Source of the DNA: Streptomyces parvulus
GTDB taxonomy: Bacteria; Actinomycetota; Actinomycetes; Streptomycetales; Streptomycetaceae
Assembly: GCF_014648855.1 (NCBI RefSeq)
Contig: NZ_BMRX01000008.1
Span: 1-64,000 of the forward strand
Reading direction: 5' to 3'
DNA length: 64,000 nucleotides
Positions 10,102-18,806 of the stretch are shown here, piece after piece. Each line of letters starts with the position of its first letter. Position 1 is the first letter of the stretch. The notes beneath the pieces were generated by a model. That model was given only the letters and a program-made list of their open reading frames with translations, was not told where the DNA came from and searched no databases. The translations under genes and the position numbers were made by a program.

Positions 10102-11718
10102 TCAGGGCAGCATCCAGCCCAGGACGACCGTGGACTGGCCGACCACGATCAGGCACATCACCAGGAGCAGGCCGAGGCTCCAGGGCAGCACCTTGCGCAG
10201 CAGGTCGCCCTCGCGGCCCGCGAGTCCGACGGCGGCGCAGGCGATGGTGAGGTTCTGCGGGGAGATCATCTTGCCGAGGACGCCGCCGGAGCTGTTGGCG
10301 GCGGCAAGCAGTTCGGGTGAGAGGCCGGACTCCCGCGCGGCGGTCACCTGGAGGGCGCCGAAGAGCGCGTTGGCCGAGGTGTCGGAGCCGGAGACGGCGA
10401 CGCCGAACCAGCCGAGCACCGGGGACAGGAAGGCGAGTCCGGCGCCGGCCGCGGCGACGAAGTGGCCGATGGTGGCGGCCTGTCCGGAGAGGTTCATGAC
10501 GTAGGCGAGGGCCAGCACCGAGGTGACGGTGAGGATGGCGAACCGCAGTTCGTGCACGGTCGCCAGCCACTCCTTGACCGCCACGCGCGCGTGCACGCCG
10601 AGGACGACGGCGGTGGCCAGCCCGGCGAACAGGACGAGGGTGCCGCCGGTGGAGACGATCGGCCAGGAGAAGACGTTGCCGCCGACCGGATCGCCCTCGG
10701 AGTCGGCCACGTCGAGGAACGGCCAGTCGTACGTCTGGGTCGCCCCGGCCAGCCAGTCCTTGACCGCGGGGATCTGCGCGACGGAGAAGATCGCGACGAT
10801 CAGGGCGTAGGGCGCGTACGCGCGCAGCACCTCGCGGCCGGGGTCCTCCTCGTCGAGTTCCTCGCTGCGGGCGCCGGTGAGGACGGACGCCCGGACCGGT
10901 TCGGCGGCGGGCCTGCGGGAGTGCGGTACGGCGACGAGGGCGCCGGCGCCGGCCAGGGCGGCGGCGATGTCGGCGAGCTGGGCGGAGAAGTAGTTGGAGG
11001 CGACGAACTGGGCGACGGCGAAGGCGACTCCGCAGGCCATGGCCGGCACCCAGGTCTCGCGCAGCCCGCGCCGGCCGTCCACCAGGCCGACCAGCAGCAG
11101 CGGCACGATCAGGGCGAGCAGCGGGGTCTGGCGGCCGACGACGGAGGCGACGTCGTCCAGGGGCAGTCCGGTGACCTGCGCCAGTGTCACCACCGGGGTG
11201 CCCATCGCGCCGAAGGCGACCGGCGCGGTGTTGGCGACCAGCGACACGACGGCGGCGCGGACCGGGTCGAAGCCGAGCGCGACGAGCATGACCGAGCAGA
11301 TCGCGACCGGCGCGCCGAAGCCGGCCAGGGCCTCCAGCAGGGCGCCGAAGCAGAAGGCGACGACGAGAGCCTGGATGCGGGGGTCGTCGGACAGCCGTCC
11401 GAAGGAGCGGCGCAGGATGTCGAAGTGCCGGGTGCGGACGGTCATCCGGTAGACCCACAGGGCGTTCACGACGATCCACAGGATGGGGAAGAGTCCGAAA
11501 ACGGCTCCCTGGACGGCGCTGGACGCCGTCTGGTCCAGCGGCATGCCGTAGGCGAGCCAGGCGACGAGTACGGCCGCCAGGAGGCCGGTGAGGCCCGCCA
11601 GGTGGGCCTTCATGCGGACGCCGCCCAGCAGGACGAGGACGATCACCAGGGGGAGGGCCGCCACCAGGGCGGACAGGCCCAGTGAGCCGGCGACGGGTTC
11701 CAGTTCCTGCACGTACAT
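10102..11718 (-). CDS. lctP: L-lactate permease (LctP family)
   Basis: A proton-coupled lactate/glycolate permease of the LctP family in the cytoplasmic membrane: about 538 residues with 12-14 hydrophobic segments, family signatures GFGAPVAICSVMLVALGFDP and NSSGGVLGKMISPQNLTIAC near the C-terminus, and a hydrophilic loop near residues 270-310. I chose the ATG at 11718 (MYVQELEPVAG) because GGGGAGG stands six bases upstream; an ATG at 11742 would add eight residues but has no ribosome-binding site and crowds the operator candidate. Growth on lactate as carbon source is the expected physiological role; no lactate dehydrogenase gene is visible nearby. Confidence 0.92.
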   Translation of the reverse strand: MYVQELEPVAGSLGLSALVAALPLVIVLVLLGGVRMKAHLAGLTGLLAAVLVAWLAYGMPLDQTASSAVQGAVFGLFPILWIVVNALWVYRMTVRTRHFDILRRSFGRLSDDPRIQALVVAFCFGALLEALAGFGAPVAICSVMLVALGFDPVRAAVVSLVANTAPVAFGAMGTPVVTLAQVTGLPLDDVASVVGRQTPLLALIVPLLLVGLVDGRRGLRETWVPAMACGVAFAVAQFVASNYFSAQLADIAAALAGAGALVAVPHSRRPAAEPVRASVLTGARSEELDEEDPGREVLRAYAPYALIVAIFSVAQIPAVKDWLAGATQTYDWPFLDVADSEGDPVGGNVFSWPIVSTGGTLVLFAGLATAVVLGVHARVAVKEWLATVHELRFAILTVTSVLALAYVMNLSGQAATIGHFVAAAGAGLAFLSPVLGWFGVAVSGSDTSANALFGALQVTAARESGLSPELLAAANSSGGVLGKMISPQNLTIACAAVGLAGREGDLLRKVLPWSLGLLLVMCLIVVGQSTVVLGWMLP

Positions 11719-11744
11719 GGGCGCCTCCCCGGATTCCGCCATGC

Positions 11745-11756
11745 GAAAGCGTTTTC
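11745..11756. promoter_or_regulatory. LacI/GalR-type operator candidate
   Basis: The 12-base sequence GAAAGCGTTTTC is an inverted repeat with one mismatch around a central CG, the layout bound by LacI/GalR regulators. It lies 27 bases upstream of the chosen start of the lactate permease, a position suited to repression. No LacI-type gene is present in the window, so the cognate regulator would be encoded elsewhere. Confidence 0.45.
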
Positions 11757-11847
11757 TCGCGGCTTCCGGAATGGTCGTGTCCGCGACAAGGCGACGTCAA
11801 TGGGTGTGCAGCAACGGATGTGACGTGGGATACAGAGGAGGATCGGC

Positions 11848-12222
11848 TCAGTTGTCCGGCGAGCGGAGCACCCGCAGGTGGCCGCGGCGCGCGACCTCCA
11901 TCGGGTCGGCCGTCCGTCCGCCGCCCCCGCCCTCGGCCGCCCGCTCCTGGGGGCGGGCCGCCTCGCGCACCGCGTTGGCGAGCGCTTCCAGGTCGTCGCC
12001 GCTGGGGCGGGCCGGGGCCGACCCGTCGAGCAGGCGGACGACCTCCCAGCCGCGCGGGGCGGTGAGGCGCTCGGAGTGCTCGGCGCACAGGTCGTAGCAG
12101 TGGGGTTCGGCGTAGGTGGCGAGCGGGCCGAGGACCGCGGTCGAGTCGGCGTAGACGTACGTCAGCGTCGCGACGGCGGGACGGCCGCAGGCGGTGCGCG
12201 AACAGCGACGTACAGGGCTCAC
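11848..12222 (-). CDS. DUF3499 family zinc-binding protein
   Basis: A 124-residue actinobacterial protein starting at the GTG at 12222 (VSPVRRCSRTACGRPAVATL). It has a CX4C pair (CSRTAC) near the N-terminus and a CX3C pair (CYDLC) about 45 residues later followed by AEH, which together look like a zinc-binding site. The second half is charged and low in complexity. The function is unknown. It is divergent from a zincin-like protein gene across a 342-base gap, the same arrangement I recall for Rv3258c and Rv3259 in M. tuberculosis. The upstream extension of the frame lacks family similarity and was excluded. Confidence 0.8.
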   Translation of the reverse strand: MSPVRRCSRTACGRPAVATLTYVYADSTAVLGPLATYAEPHCYDLCAEHSERLTAPRGWEVVRLLDGSAPARPSGDDLEALANAVREAARPQERAAEGGGGGRTADPMEVARRGHLRVLRSPDN

Positions 12223-12564
12223 GATGTTGGACGGTACCGCACTCTTGAGCGGGCCGCGACGACTCTCCACCGGGTCACACCACCGTGTCGTGGCGTGAAA
12301 CACCCCGAAACCCCCACCGCTCACACCTCGGTGACCTGCGCGGACGCCGACTCGCCGCGCACGGGGCGGCCTTGGGGACGGTCACGAGCCGATACAAACA
12401 GCGACATTTGCCGTGAGTCGCACGGTCGTGGAGAGATACGGAATCGTGCTCAACCTTGGCTGGAATGGTCATCCGGCGACAAGCCGTGTTCCGGCCCGTC
12501 GCGGTGTCCGGTCCGCGTGTGCGGCCGGGCGCCCGACCTCGGCGGGGACTACCCTTCACCAGTG
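12223..12564. other. Divergent intergenic region, no gene seen
   Basis: This 342-base stretch separates the divergent DUF3499 and zincin-like genes. It is somewhat less GC-rich around 12380-12480 (runs such as gatacaaacagcgac), which would suit promoters for both genes, but I find no clear -35/-10 pair, hairpin or small gene. Confidence 0.4.
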
Positions 12565-13017
12565 ATGGACAACCCCGTGACGCCCCGTGATGCCGGCCGC
12601 CCAGGGCCCCGCCGTCGTGATCGCCACGGTCGGGGCATGCGCGGTCCGGTGGCTCCCCCGCAGGTGCCGCTCGCCGCGAGCCGCGGTGAGGTCTTCGCGG
12701 ACCTGGTGCAGGACTCCGTGGAGCGCCTGGAGCGGCGGTGGCCGCAGCTCTCCGACATCGATTTCGTCGTCCTCGACGTGCCCCGTCTCGAGGGCCCCGA
12801 GGAGATGTGGAACGACGAGGCCGTGCCGCTCGGCGGCACGGTGCCCGCGAGCGAGGGGCGGCGGGGGCGGGTGGTCGTGTACCGGCGGCCGGTCGAGATC
12901 CGCACCAAGGGGCGCGACGAGCGGGCGGCGCTCGTGCACGAGGTCGTCGTGGAGCAGGTCGCGGAGCTGCTGGGACTGACGCCGGAGACGGTGGACCCGC
13001 GGTACGGCGAGGACTGA
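12565..13017 (+). CDS. Metallopeptidase (zincin) family protein with incomplete zinc motif
   Basis: A protein of about 150 residues starting at ATG 12565 (MDNPVTPRDAG); an internal ATG at 12637 (MRGPVAPPQVPLA) is an alternative. The region EVFADLVQDSVERLERRWPQ, the DIDFVVLDVP strand and the VVVYRRPVEIR segment match the small minimal-zincin family (PF06262 type). In that family a HExxHxxG motif binds zinc; here the corresponding segment reads LVHEVVVEQVAELLG, with the first His and Glu kept and the second His replaced by Val. It may therefore not be an active peptidase. It is divergent from the DUF3499 gene. Confidence 0.75.
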   Translation: MDNPVTPRDAGRPGPRRRDRHGRGMRGPVAPPQVPLAASRGEVFADLVQDSVERLERRWPQLSDIDFVVLDVPRLEGPEEMWNDEAVPLGGTVPASEGRRGRVVVYRRPVEIRTKGRDERAALVHEVVVEQVAELLGLTPETVDPRYGED

Positions 13018-13060
13018 CGGCGCCCCGGGCGCCCCTCCCGGCCGCGGGTGACCGCCCGCC

Positions 13061-14575
13061 TCAGTCCTGCAGCACCGACAGGTCCTCCTCCGCGTTCGGC
13101 ACCGACACCGTTCCCCGGTCGTCGGGGAGGGTCTGGACGGTGAAGGACGCGACGTCGTCGTCGGAGCCGGTCAGGGTGCGGGAGGCGTGGACCGGCCCGC
13201 CGGAGACCGTCTCGACCGTGAGCGCGTAGCCGCCCTTCAGACCGGCCGGTACGGGTGCCTCGACGTTCTGCGTGGTGCCCGCCTTGACGGTGTACGTCTT
13301 GGTCGCCGGGGTGCCGCCCTCGGAGCCCGCCGACGCCGTCACCCGCACCTCGGCGCCCTCGCCGGCGGCGGTCAGGGCCAGGGTGGTGCTCTTGGCGCGG
13401 TTGTCCGCGGCCGTCGCACGGGCTCCCACCGGGTCGGACGCCGGAATGAACGCCGACTCCTGCTCGCCGCCCTTGCCGCGGACGACCCGGACCGCGGCCA
13501 CCACCGGCACGGCTCCGTCCGTCGGCGTGAGCACGAGCGAGCCCGCCTCGCCTCGGGTGACCGCGCCGAGGTCCACGCCGGTCGTCATACCGGCCTTGAC
13601 GTGCACCGTCTCGTGTCCGGCGGGGGTGATCAGACCGGACGGCGAGGCCAGCCGGACCTTCATGTCGGCGTCGGTGCCGCCGGGGGTGAACAGGACCAGG
13701 CGCACGGCGGTCGCGTCCTTCGGGATGCCCGGCAGGACGAGGTCGGCCGCCGGGTCCGCGGCCGCGGTGAGCCAGTCGCCGCCGGTCTTGTCGTCCAGGG
13801 CCTGCACCGCCGCGCCGACCCGCCCGCTCCTGACACCGACGTGCACGGTCAGGTCGGCCTCCTTCGCTTCGGCGAGCGTGGACAGCAGCAGGGACTCGGT
13901 GCCGTGCGGCGGGACCGTGACGCCCTCCCCCACCGTCGATTCGAGGGCGCCGTCCTTGCCGTACAGCTCGATGTCGACGACGGCGGCGGAGTCGTCCGGG
14001 TTCGTCAGGTGGACGTAGTCCGTGCGGCCGGCCGCCGTGCTGGCGCCGGGGAACCAGAACTCCGTGTCCGGGGCCGAGCAGTTGACGCCCTGGAGGCCGC
14101 GGCCGGTCCCGGCGGCGACCTCCGTGGTCTGCTGCACCGTCCAGCCGGGCGCCCGGCCGCCGTCGGCGGTGCCGATCAGGGCGGGCGTGCCGGAGCCGGA
14201 GGTCTTGCCGGTGGCCGGGGTGCCGGGCTTCTCGGGCTCGACGGGTGGCTTCGCGGCCTTGTCGTCGCCCTTCTCGTCGCCCTTCTTTCCGTCCTTGGGG
14301 TCCTCGGCCGCGTCACCCGGTGCCGCGACGGTGAGGGCCGCCTCGCCCTTCTCCTCGGCGCCCTTGGTGACGGGCGTGAAGGAGGTGTACTGCGTCTCGG
14401 CGAGGTCGGAGGAGCTGGGCGCGGGGCAGAGCAGGCTGGTGCGCTCCACCGGCAGGCGGGCGGCCGGCGCGGCGGGGCCGGATTCCGCGCCGTCGGGTGT
14501 GGCGACCGCCGCGAACCCGGTGACGGCGGCGAGCGCGGCCGTGCAGGCGATCAGGGACAGGGTCGTGCGCTTCAC
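13061..14575 (-). CDS. DUF5719 family secreted/anchored protein
   Basis: The 504-residue protein starts with a basic tip and one hydrophobic segment (LSLIACTAALAAVTGFAAVA, residues 6-25), a signal peptide or membrane anchor, then an extracytoplasmic region that is rich in beta-strands. A charged linker with many Lys, Asp, Gly and Glu residues sits near residues 85-125. The rest resembles actinobacterial DUF5719 proteins with repeated Ig-like strands. The GTG start overlaps the TGA stop of the upstream GT2 glycosyltransferase gene (GTGA), so the two are translationally coupled and probably act together at the cell surface. The function is unknown. Confidence 0.8.
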   Translation of the reverse strand: MKRTTLSLIACTAALAAVTGFAAVATPDGAESGPAAPAARLPVERTSLLCPAPSSSDLAETQYTSFTPVTKGAEEKGEAALTVAAPGDAAEDPKDGKKGDEKGDDKAAKPPVEPEKPGTPATGKTSGSGTPALIGTADGGRAPGWTVQQTTEVAAGTGRGLQGVNCSAPDTEFWFPGASTAAGRTDYVHLTNPDDSAAVVDIELYGKDGALESTVGEGVTVPPHGTESLLLSTLAEAKEADLTVHVGVRSGRVGAAVQALDDKTGGDWLTAAADPAADLVLPGIPKDATAVRLVLFTPGGTDADMKVRLASPSGLITPAGHETVHVKAGMTTGVDLGAVTRGEAGSLVLTPTDGAVPVVAAVRVVRGKGGEQESAFIPASDPVGARATAADNRAKSTTLALTAAGEGAEVRVTASAGSEGGTPATKTYTVKAGTTQNVEAPVPAGLKGGYALTVETVSGGPVHASRTLTGSDDDVASFTVQTLPDDRGTVSVPNAEEDLSVLQD

Positions 14576-17500
14576 TGCTGGCTCCCGTGGGGACGCTCAC
14601 TGCCCGGGCCGTGGGGGTGGTCGGGCTGGGAGGGGTCGTACGGCGTGTCGTAGCGGCCCTGGCCGTAGGCCTGGTCCCAGGCGGGGTCGTACTCGCCGTC
14701 CCGGGGCTGCTGGGTCTGCGCGTGCTCGCCGTAGGTGTACGGGTCGTACCCGCCCTGCTCGAACTGGCCGCCGGTGCCGTCCTGGTAGGCGCCCGCCGGG
14801 TACGGCTCGCCCTGGTAGGGCCCTTCCGCCTGGTACGGCTGCTGCCCGTACGCGCCCTGGTCGTACTGCTGTTGGGCGCCCTGGTACTGCTCCTGGCCGT
14901 AGGCGGCGTAACCGCCGTACTCGTTCTGGTACCCGGCGGAGTCCCAGTCGCCGTAGGCGGGCTGCTGCGGGACCGGGGCCGTCGGGGGTGCCGGGGGCGC
15001 GGCGGGTGGTTCGGGCATCTCGGGGGTGCCGTCCGCGGGGGCGCCGGGCTGCTCGGCCTCGGCCTCCGCCTGGGCGCGCAGGCGACGCGCCCGGCGGCCC
15101 TCGCCCTCCAGTGCCTCGGCGGGGACCAGCGGCTCGTCCGGCAGGTCGTCGTCGACGTCGCGGCGCCTGCCGGGCAGGGCGAGGACGACGAGGACCACGG
15201 CGAGCAGCCCCTGGGCCCACAGCCAGGCGGTGTGGGTGAACGGATCGTCGTAGGTGACGTCCAGCCTGCCGCCGGAGGCGGGGAGTTCGAAGCCCTGGGC
15301 CCAGCCGTCGACCGTGGTGCGGGTGAGGGGCTTGCCGTCCAGGGTGGCCGTCCAGCCCTCGGCCGCGGTGTCGGCGAGGCGCAGCACCCGGCCGTCGGGG
15401 CCCGGTTCGACGTCGGTGTGGATGTCGACGGGTCCGGCGGCGACCGGCTGCGGCTCGCCGCCAGTGTCGCCGCCCGCCACGATGGTGGCGCGGGCGACCT
15501 CCTGGTCCACGCGCCACAGTCCGCTGCCGTCCTGCTGGCTGAGCCTGCTCAGGCCGGGGGTGGCGTCCAGGACCCGGGTGACCTCGCGGGGCGCGCCCTT
15601 GTGCACGAGCACGTAGCGCACGGCGAAGCCGCCGAGCTGGTCCGCCTGGTCGGCGCCGGAGCCGGCCACCAGGTTGGCGACGATCTTGTCGAGGGTGGCG
15701 TTCTCGCCGTCGCCTGCGGCCAGTTCGCCGTCGCCGAGGCGGGCTCCGGAGCCGCGGACGAGCATGTATCCCACGTGGGCGGTGGAGTCGCTGTCGAGGA
15801 CGAGGGTGCGGGCCTGGTCGCGGGTGCGGCTCTCCTCGGCGACGAACGCGGGCACCTGCACGGGGTCGCGCCGCTCAAGGGGGCCGTCGGCGCCCCCGAT
15901 CATCCACCCGGCGGCGGCGATCAGCGGGCCCACGGCCGAGGCGAGGGCGATCAGCGCGGCGACGGGCTGGCGCCAGCCGAAGCTCTGCTCGGCGACCCGG
16001 AAGCGGGCTCCGTCGGCGCCGAGCGTCGCGGCGGACAGCAGGGCGATGCCGTAGACGAGGGTGGCGGGGCCGGCCCAGGCGGAGCGGTTGGACAGGGCCG
16101 CGAAGACGAGCCCGGCGAGGGCGACGGCCCACGCCGCCCGCACGGCCGGCTGCCGCTCCGAGCGCAGCAGCGCGGCCAGGGCGGCGAGCACGATGCCGAT
16201 GAGGACCAGCCCGCCGACCGTGCCGGGGCCGCCGGGGCTCGCGCCGAGCAGGTCGAGGGCGGAGGCGGCCGAGGCTCCGTACTCCAGTCCGGCCTCGTCG
16301 AAGAAACCGAAGGGCAGCAGCGACAGCGACCAGGGCGCGAGCAGCAGCAGGGGGGTACCGAGCTGGGCGAGGAAGCGCGGGCCGTACGCCGTGATCTCGG
16401 CGCGGCGCAGGGCCAGGACGCCGAGGCCGAGGACCAGCGCGATGGGCCAGACCACGGGCGTGAAGGCGGTGGTGACCGTCAGCAGCAGTGCGTACGCCCA
16501 GGTGGCGCGCCAGCTGCCGCGGGCGCCGGAGGTGCTCGTGAGGCCGGCGGCCGCGACGCCCGCGCGGGCGATCAGCGGCAGCAGTACGGCGAGGACCGCG
16601 GTCCCGACGCGGCCGCCGGCGAGGGCGCCGGTGGCGGCGGGCAGGAAGGCGTAGGCGACGGCCGCCCACGCGCGCAGCAGCCGGGACATGACCAGCGGGC
16701 GGGACGCGAAGTACGCGGTGGCGCCGGCCAGCGGCACCGAGCCGGCCAGCAGCAGGGTGACGGCGGTGCCGGTCGAGCCGAACAGCAGGGAGGACAGGGC
16801 GGCCAGGATCGCGAGGTAGGGCGGTGCGGAGGCGGTGCCGCCGGTGCCGACGGTGTGCCAGGCGTCCGCGTAGCGCGACCACAGCTCACCGGCGTCGGCC
16901 GGGGCGGGCAGCAGGGCGCCGCCCGCGAGTGCGCCGCCGGTGAGCAGGGCGCGGCAGGCGGCCAGGGAGGCGAGCAGCAGGATCAGGAAGAGCACCGGGC
17001 CGGGTTTGCGGGCGATGCGCTTGAGGCGGGCGAACTGCTCGATCTCCAGGAAGTCGGCGTCGTCGCCGCCGGGTCCGGACTCGATGCCGCCGCCGTGGCG
17101 TCCGGCGCCCGCGGCGGTCTCGGCCTCGGTGCTGCCGACGAGGTTGCCCGCGACCTGCTCGACGGTGACGCGGATGGTCGCGCCGGGGGGCGGGAACAGG
17201 GGGCGCAGTTCGTCCTTCTCGACCTGCGGGCGGCCGCGTTCGCGCCGTGCGGCGACGATGCGTTCGGGACGCAGCAGGACGCTGAGCAGGCCCCGGATCT
17301 CGTCGAGCGCCTGCCCGGGCACCTTGCCGACGAGGTAGGCGAGGGTGCGCAGCAGGGTGCCGAGGACGATGCGCAGCAGGACCCAGGGCAGGGCCGCCGT
17401 ACGGACGTTGGCGAGGAGGGTGTGGACGGCGCCGGCCTTGTCCACCTTGTGCGGGGAGGCGGTGGTGCGGCCGGCGCAGTCGACGGCGCGGCGTTCGCGG

Positions 17501-18345
17501 GAGGCCGCCTCGGCGTGGCGGACGACCGCCTCGGGGGCGATGAGGACGCGCAGTCCGGCGGCGTGGGCGCGCCAGCACAGGTCGACGTCGTCGCGCATCA
17601 GGGGCAGCCGGCGGTCGAACCCGCCCAGCCGCTCGAAGACGTCACGCCGGATCAGCATGCCGGCGGTGGAGACGGACAGCACGGGCCGGACGTGGTCGTG
17701 CTGGCCCTGGTCCTGCTCGCGGCGGTCCAGACCGGTCCAGCGGCGGCCGGAGTTGGCGATGGAGACGCCGACCTCAAGCAGCTGCCTGCGGTCGTACCAG
17801 CCGCGGAGCTTGGGGCCGACGGCGGCGACGTCCTCGCGGCCCAGCTCGTACTCGGTCTCGACGACGCGCAGCAGCTGGGCCAGGGCGTCGGGTTCGGGTG
17901 CGCAGTCGTCGTGCAGCAGCCAGAGCCACTGGACCGGCTCGCCGTGGGGGAGTTCGGGCAGGTCGTAGGCGTCGTCGCGCCAGGTGCGCGTGGCGGGGTC
18001 CCAGCCGCTGGGCCGCTTCAGGTACGGCAGGTCCTCCGGAGTGAGCACGGGGACGGTGCGGGCCGCCTCCTCCACGGCCTGGCCGAAGCCGGTGCGCCGG
18101 GCGAGGTGCAGGACGCGGTCGCCGCCGAGGGCCTCGCCGACCAGCCGGGCCGAGTCGTCGGCGCTGCCGGTGTCGGCGGCCACGGCGTACTGGACGGGGC
18201 GCTCCTGGCCGAGCAGACCGGCCAGCGCGTCGGGCAGCCAGCGGGCTCCGTCGTGGGCGACGAGGACCGCGGTCACGACGTGGCGCGGGAACTCAGGTGT
18301 GGCAGCGAGGTCTTGCTGGGCTGCCGTGTGACTCTGCACGGACAT
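14572..18345 (-). CDS. Very large membrane GT2 glycosyltransferase
   Basis: The 1257-residue protein joins an N-terminal GT2 domain (VVTAVLVAHDGARWLPDAL at about residues 25-43, DTGSADDS, the metal-binding region LLHDDCAPEPDA, and DDVDLCWRAHAAGL near residue 255) to a long multi-helix membrane region of more than ten segments (about 450-930), an extracytoplasmic domain (about 930-1090), a final helix, and a cytoplasmic tail. The last 120 residues are rich in Tyr, Gln and Gly with repeated QYQ/YGQ/PYQ blocks, so probably disordered. It should transfer an activated sugar to a lipid-linked or surface glycan. It is coupled to the DUF5719 gene. Related proteins flank whiB in other actinobacteria. 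Confidence 0.9.
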   Translation of the reverse strand: MSVQSHTAAQQDLAATPEFPRHVVTAVLVAHDGARWLPDALAGLLGQERPVQYAVAADTGSADDSARLVGEALGGDRVLHLARRTGFGQAVEEAARTVPVLTPEDLPYLKRPSGWDPATRTWRDDAYDLPELPHGEPVQWLWLLHDDCAPEPDALAQLLRVVETEYELGREDVAAVGPKLRGWYDRRQLLEVGVSIANSGRRWTGLDRREQDQGQHDHVRPVLSVSTAGMLIRRDVFERLGGFDRRLPLMRDDVDLCWRAHAAGLRVLIAPEAVVRHAEAASRERRAVDCAGRTTASPHKVDKAGAVHTLLANVRTAALPWVLLRIVLGTLLRTLAYLVGKVPGQALDEIRGLLSVLLRPERIVAARRERGRPQVEKDELRPLFPPPGATIRVTVEQVAGNLVGSTEAETAAGAGRHGGGIESGPGGDDADFLEIEQFARLKRIARKPGPVLFLILLLASLAACRALLTGGALAGGALLPAPADAGELWSRYADAWHTVGTGGTASAPPYLAILAALSSLLFGSTGTAVTLLLAGSVPLAGATAYFASRPLVMSRLLRAWAAVAYAFLPAATGALAGGRVGTAVLAVLLPLIARAGVAAAGLTSTSGARGSWRATWAYALLLTVTTAFTPVVWPIALVLGLGVLALRRAEITAYGPRFLAQLGTPLLLLAPWSLSLLPFGFFDEAGLEYGASAASALDLLGASPGGPGTVGGLVLIGIVLAALAALLRSERQPAVRAAWAVALAGLVFAALSNRSAWAGPATLVYGIALLSAATLGADGARFRVAEQSFGWRQPVAALIALASAVGPLIAAAGWMIGGADGPLERRDPVQVPAFVAEESRTRDQARTLVLDSDSTAHVGYMLVRGSGARLGDGELAAGDGENATLDKIVANLVAGSGADQADQLGGFAVRYVLVHKGAPREVTRVLDATPGLSRLSQQDGSGLWRVDQEVARATIVAGGDTGGEPQPVAAGPVDIHTDVEPGPDGRVLRLADTAAEGWTATLDGKPLTRTTVDGWAQGFELPASGGRLDVTYDDPFTHTAWLWAQGLLAVVLVVLALPGRRRDVDDDLPDEPLVPAEALEGEGRRARRLRAQAEAEAEQPGAPADGTPEMPEPPAAPPAPPTAPVPQQPAYGDWDSAGYQNEYGGYAAYGQEQYQGAQQQYDQGAYGQQPYQAEGPYQGEPYPAGAYQDGTGGQFEQGGYDPYTYGEHAQTQQPRDGEYDPAWDQAYGQGRYDTPYDPSQPDHPHGPGSERPHGSQQ

Positions 18346-18509
18346 CGAGGTACGGGCCCCGGTTCGGTGGACTGCGGTGGACGCCCGTGCCTGTGGGGAA
18401 TGGCGGGGCGTCTCGGACGAGCGCCCACACTATCGGCTGGACGGCAAGAGGGCCCGCCGCCTGTGGACAACCCACCTGCGAGGGCCCGTTCCCGCTGGTC
18501 CCGCCGTGT

Positions 18510-18525
18510 GCGCCGGTACCGGCGC
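18510..18525 (-). terminator. Palindrome downstream of whiB
   Basis: A perfect 16-base palindrome (GCGCCGGTACCGGCGC) begins 17 bases after the whiB stop. As RNA it gives a six-base stem with a GTAC loop. It may terminate whiB transcription ahead of the glycosyltransferase gene 180 bases further on, though the stem is short. Confidence 0.35.
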
Positions 18526-18542
18526 CCGGTTCTGGCCCCGTG

Positions 18543-18806
18543 TCAGACGGCGGCCTTCTTCAGCCGGCGCCGTTCTCTCTCGGAGAGTCCGCCCCAGATG
18601 CCGAAGCGTTCGTCGTTGGCGAGGGCGTATTCGAGGCATTCGGAGCGGACCTCGCAGGCGAGGCAGACCTTCTTGGCCTCGCGGGTGGAGCCGCCCTTCT
18701 CGGGGAAGAAGGACTCGGGGTCGGTCTGGGCGCACAGTGCGCGCTCCTGCCAGCCGAGTTCCTCGTCCGCGTCGTCGACCAGCAGTTGCTGCACCGTCTC
18801 GGTCAT
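18543..18806 (-). CDS. whiB: WhiB sporulation transcription factor
   Basis: The 87-residue protein has the four conserved cysteines of Wbl iron-sulfur proteins at residues 25, 48, 51 and 57 (C-X22-C-X2-C-X5-C), which hold a 4Fe-4S cluster, then GIWGG at 69-73 and the basic C-terminus RERRRLKKAAV for DNA contact. The N-terminus MTETVQQLLVDDADEELGWQ matches, as I remember it, S. coelicolor WhiB itself. WhiB works with WhiA to switch aerial hyphae from growth to sporulation septation. Its start at 18806 is well defined; the upstream frame extension is ignored. It is preceded by a 690-base non-coding region. Confidence 0.96.
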   Translation of the reverse strand: MTETVQQLLVDDADEELGWQERALCAQTDPESFFPEKGGSTREAKKVCLACEVRSECLEYALANDERFGIWGGLSERERRRLKKAAV

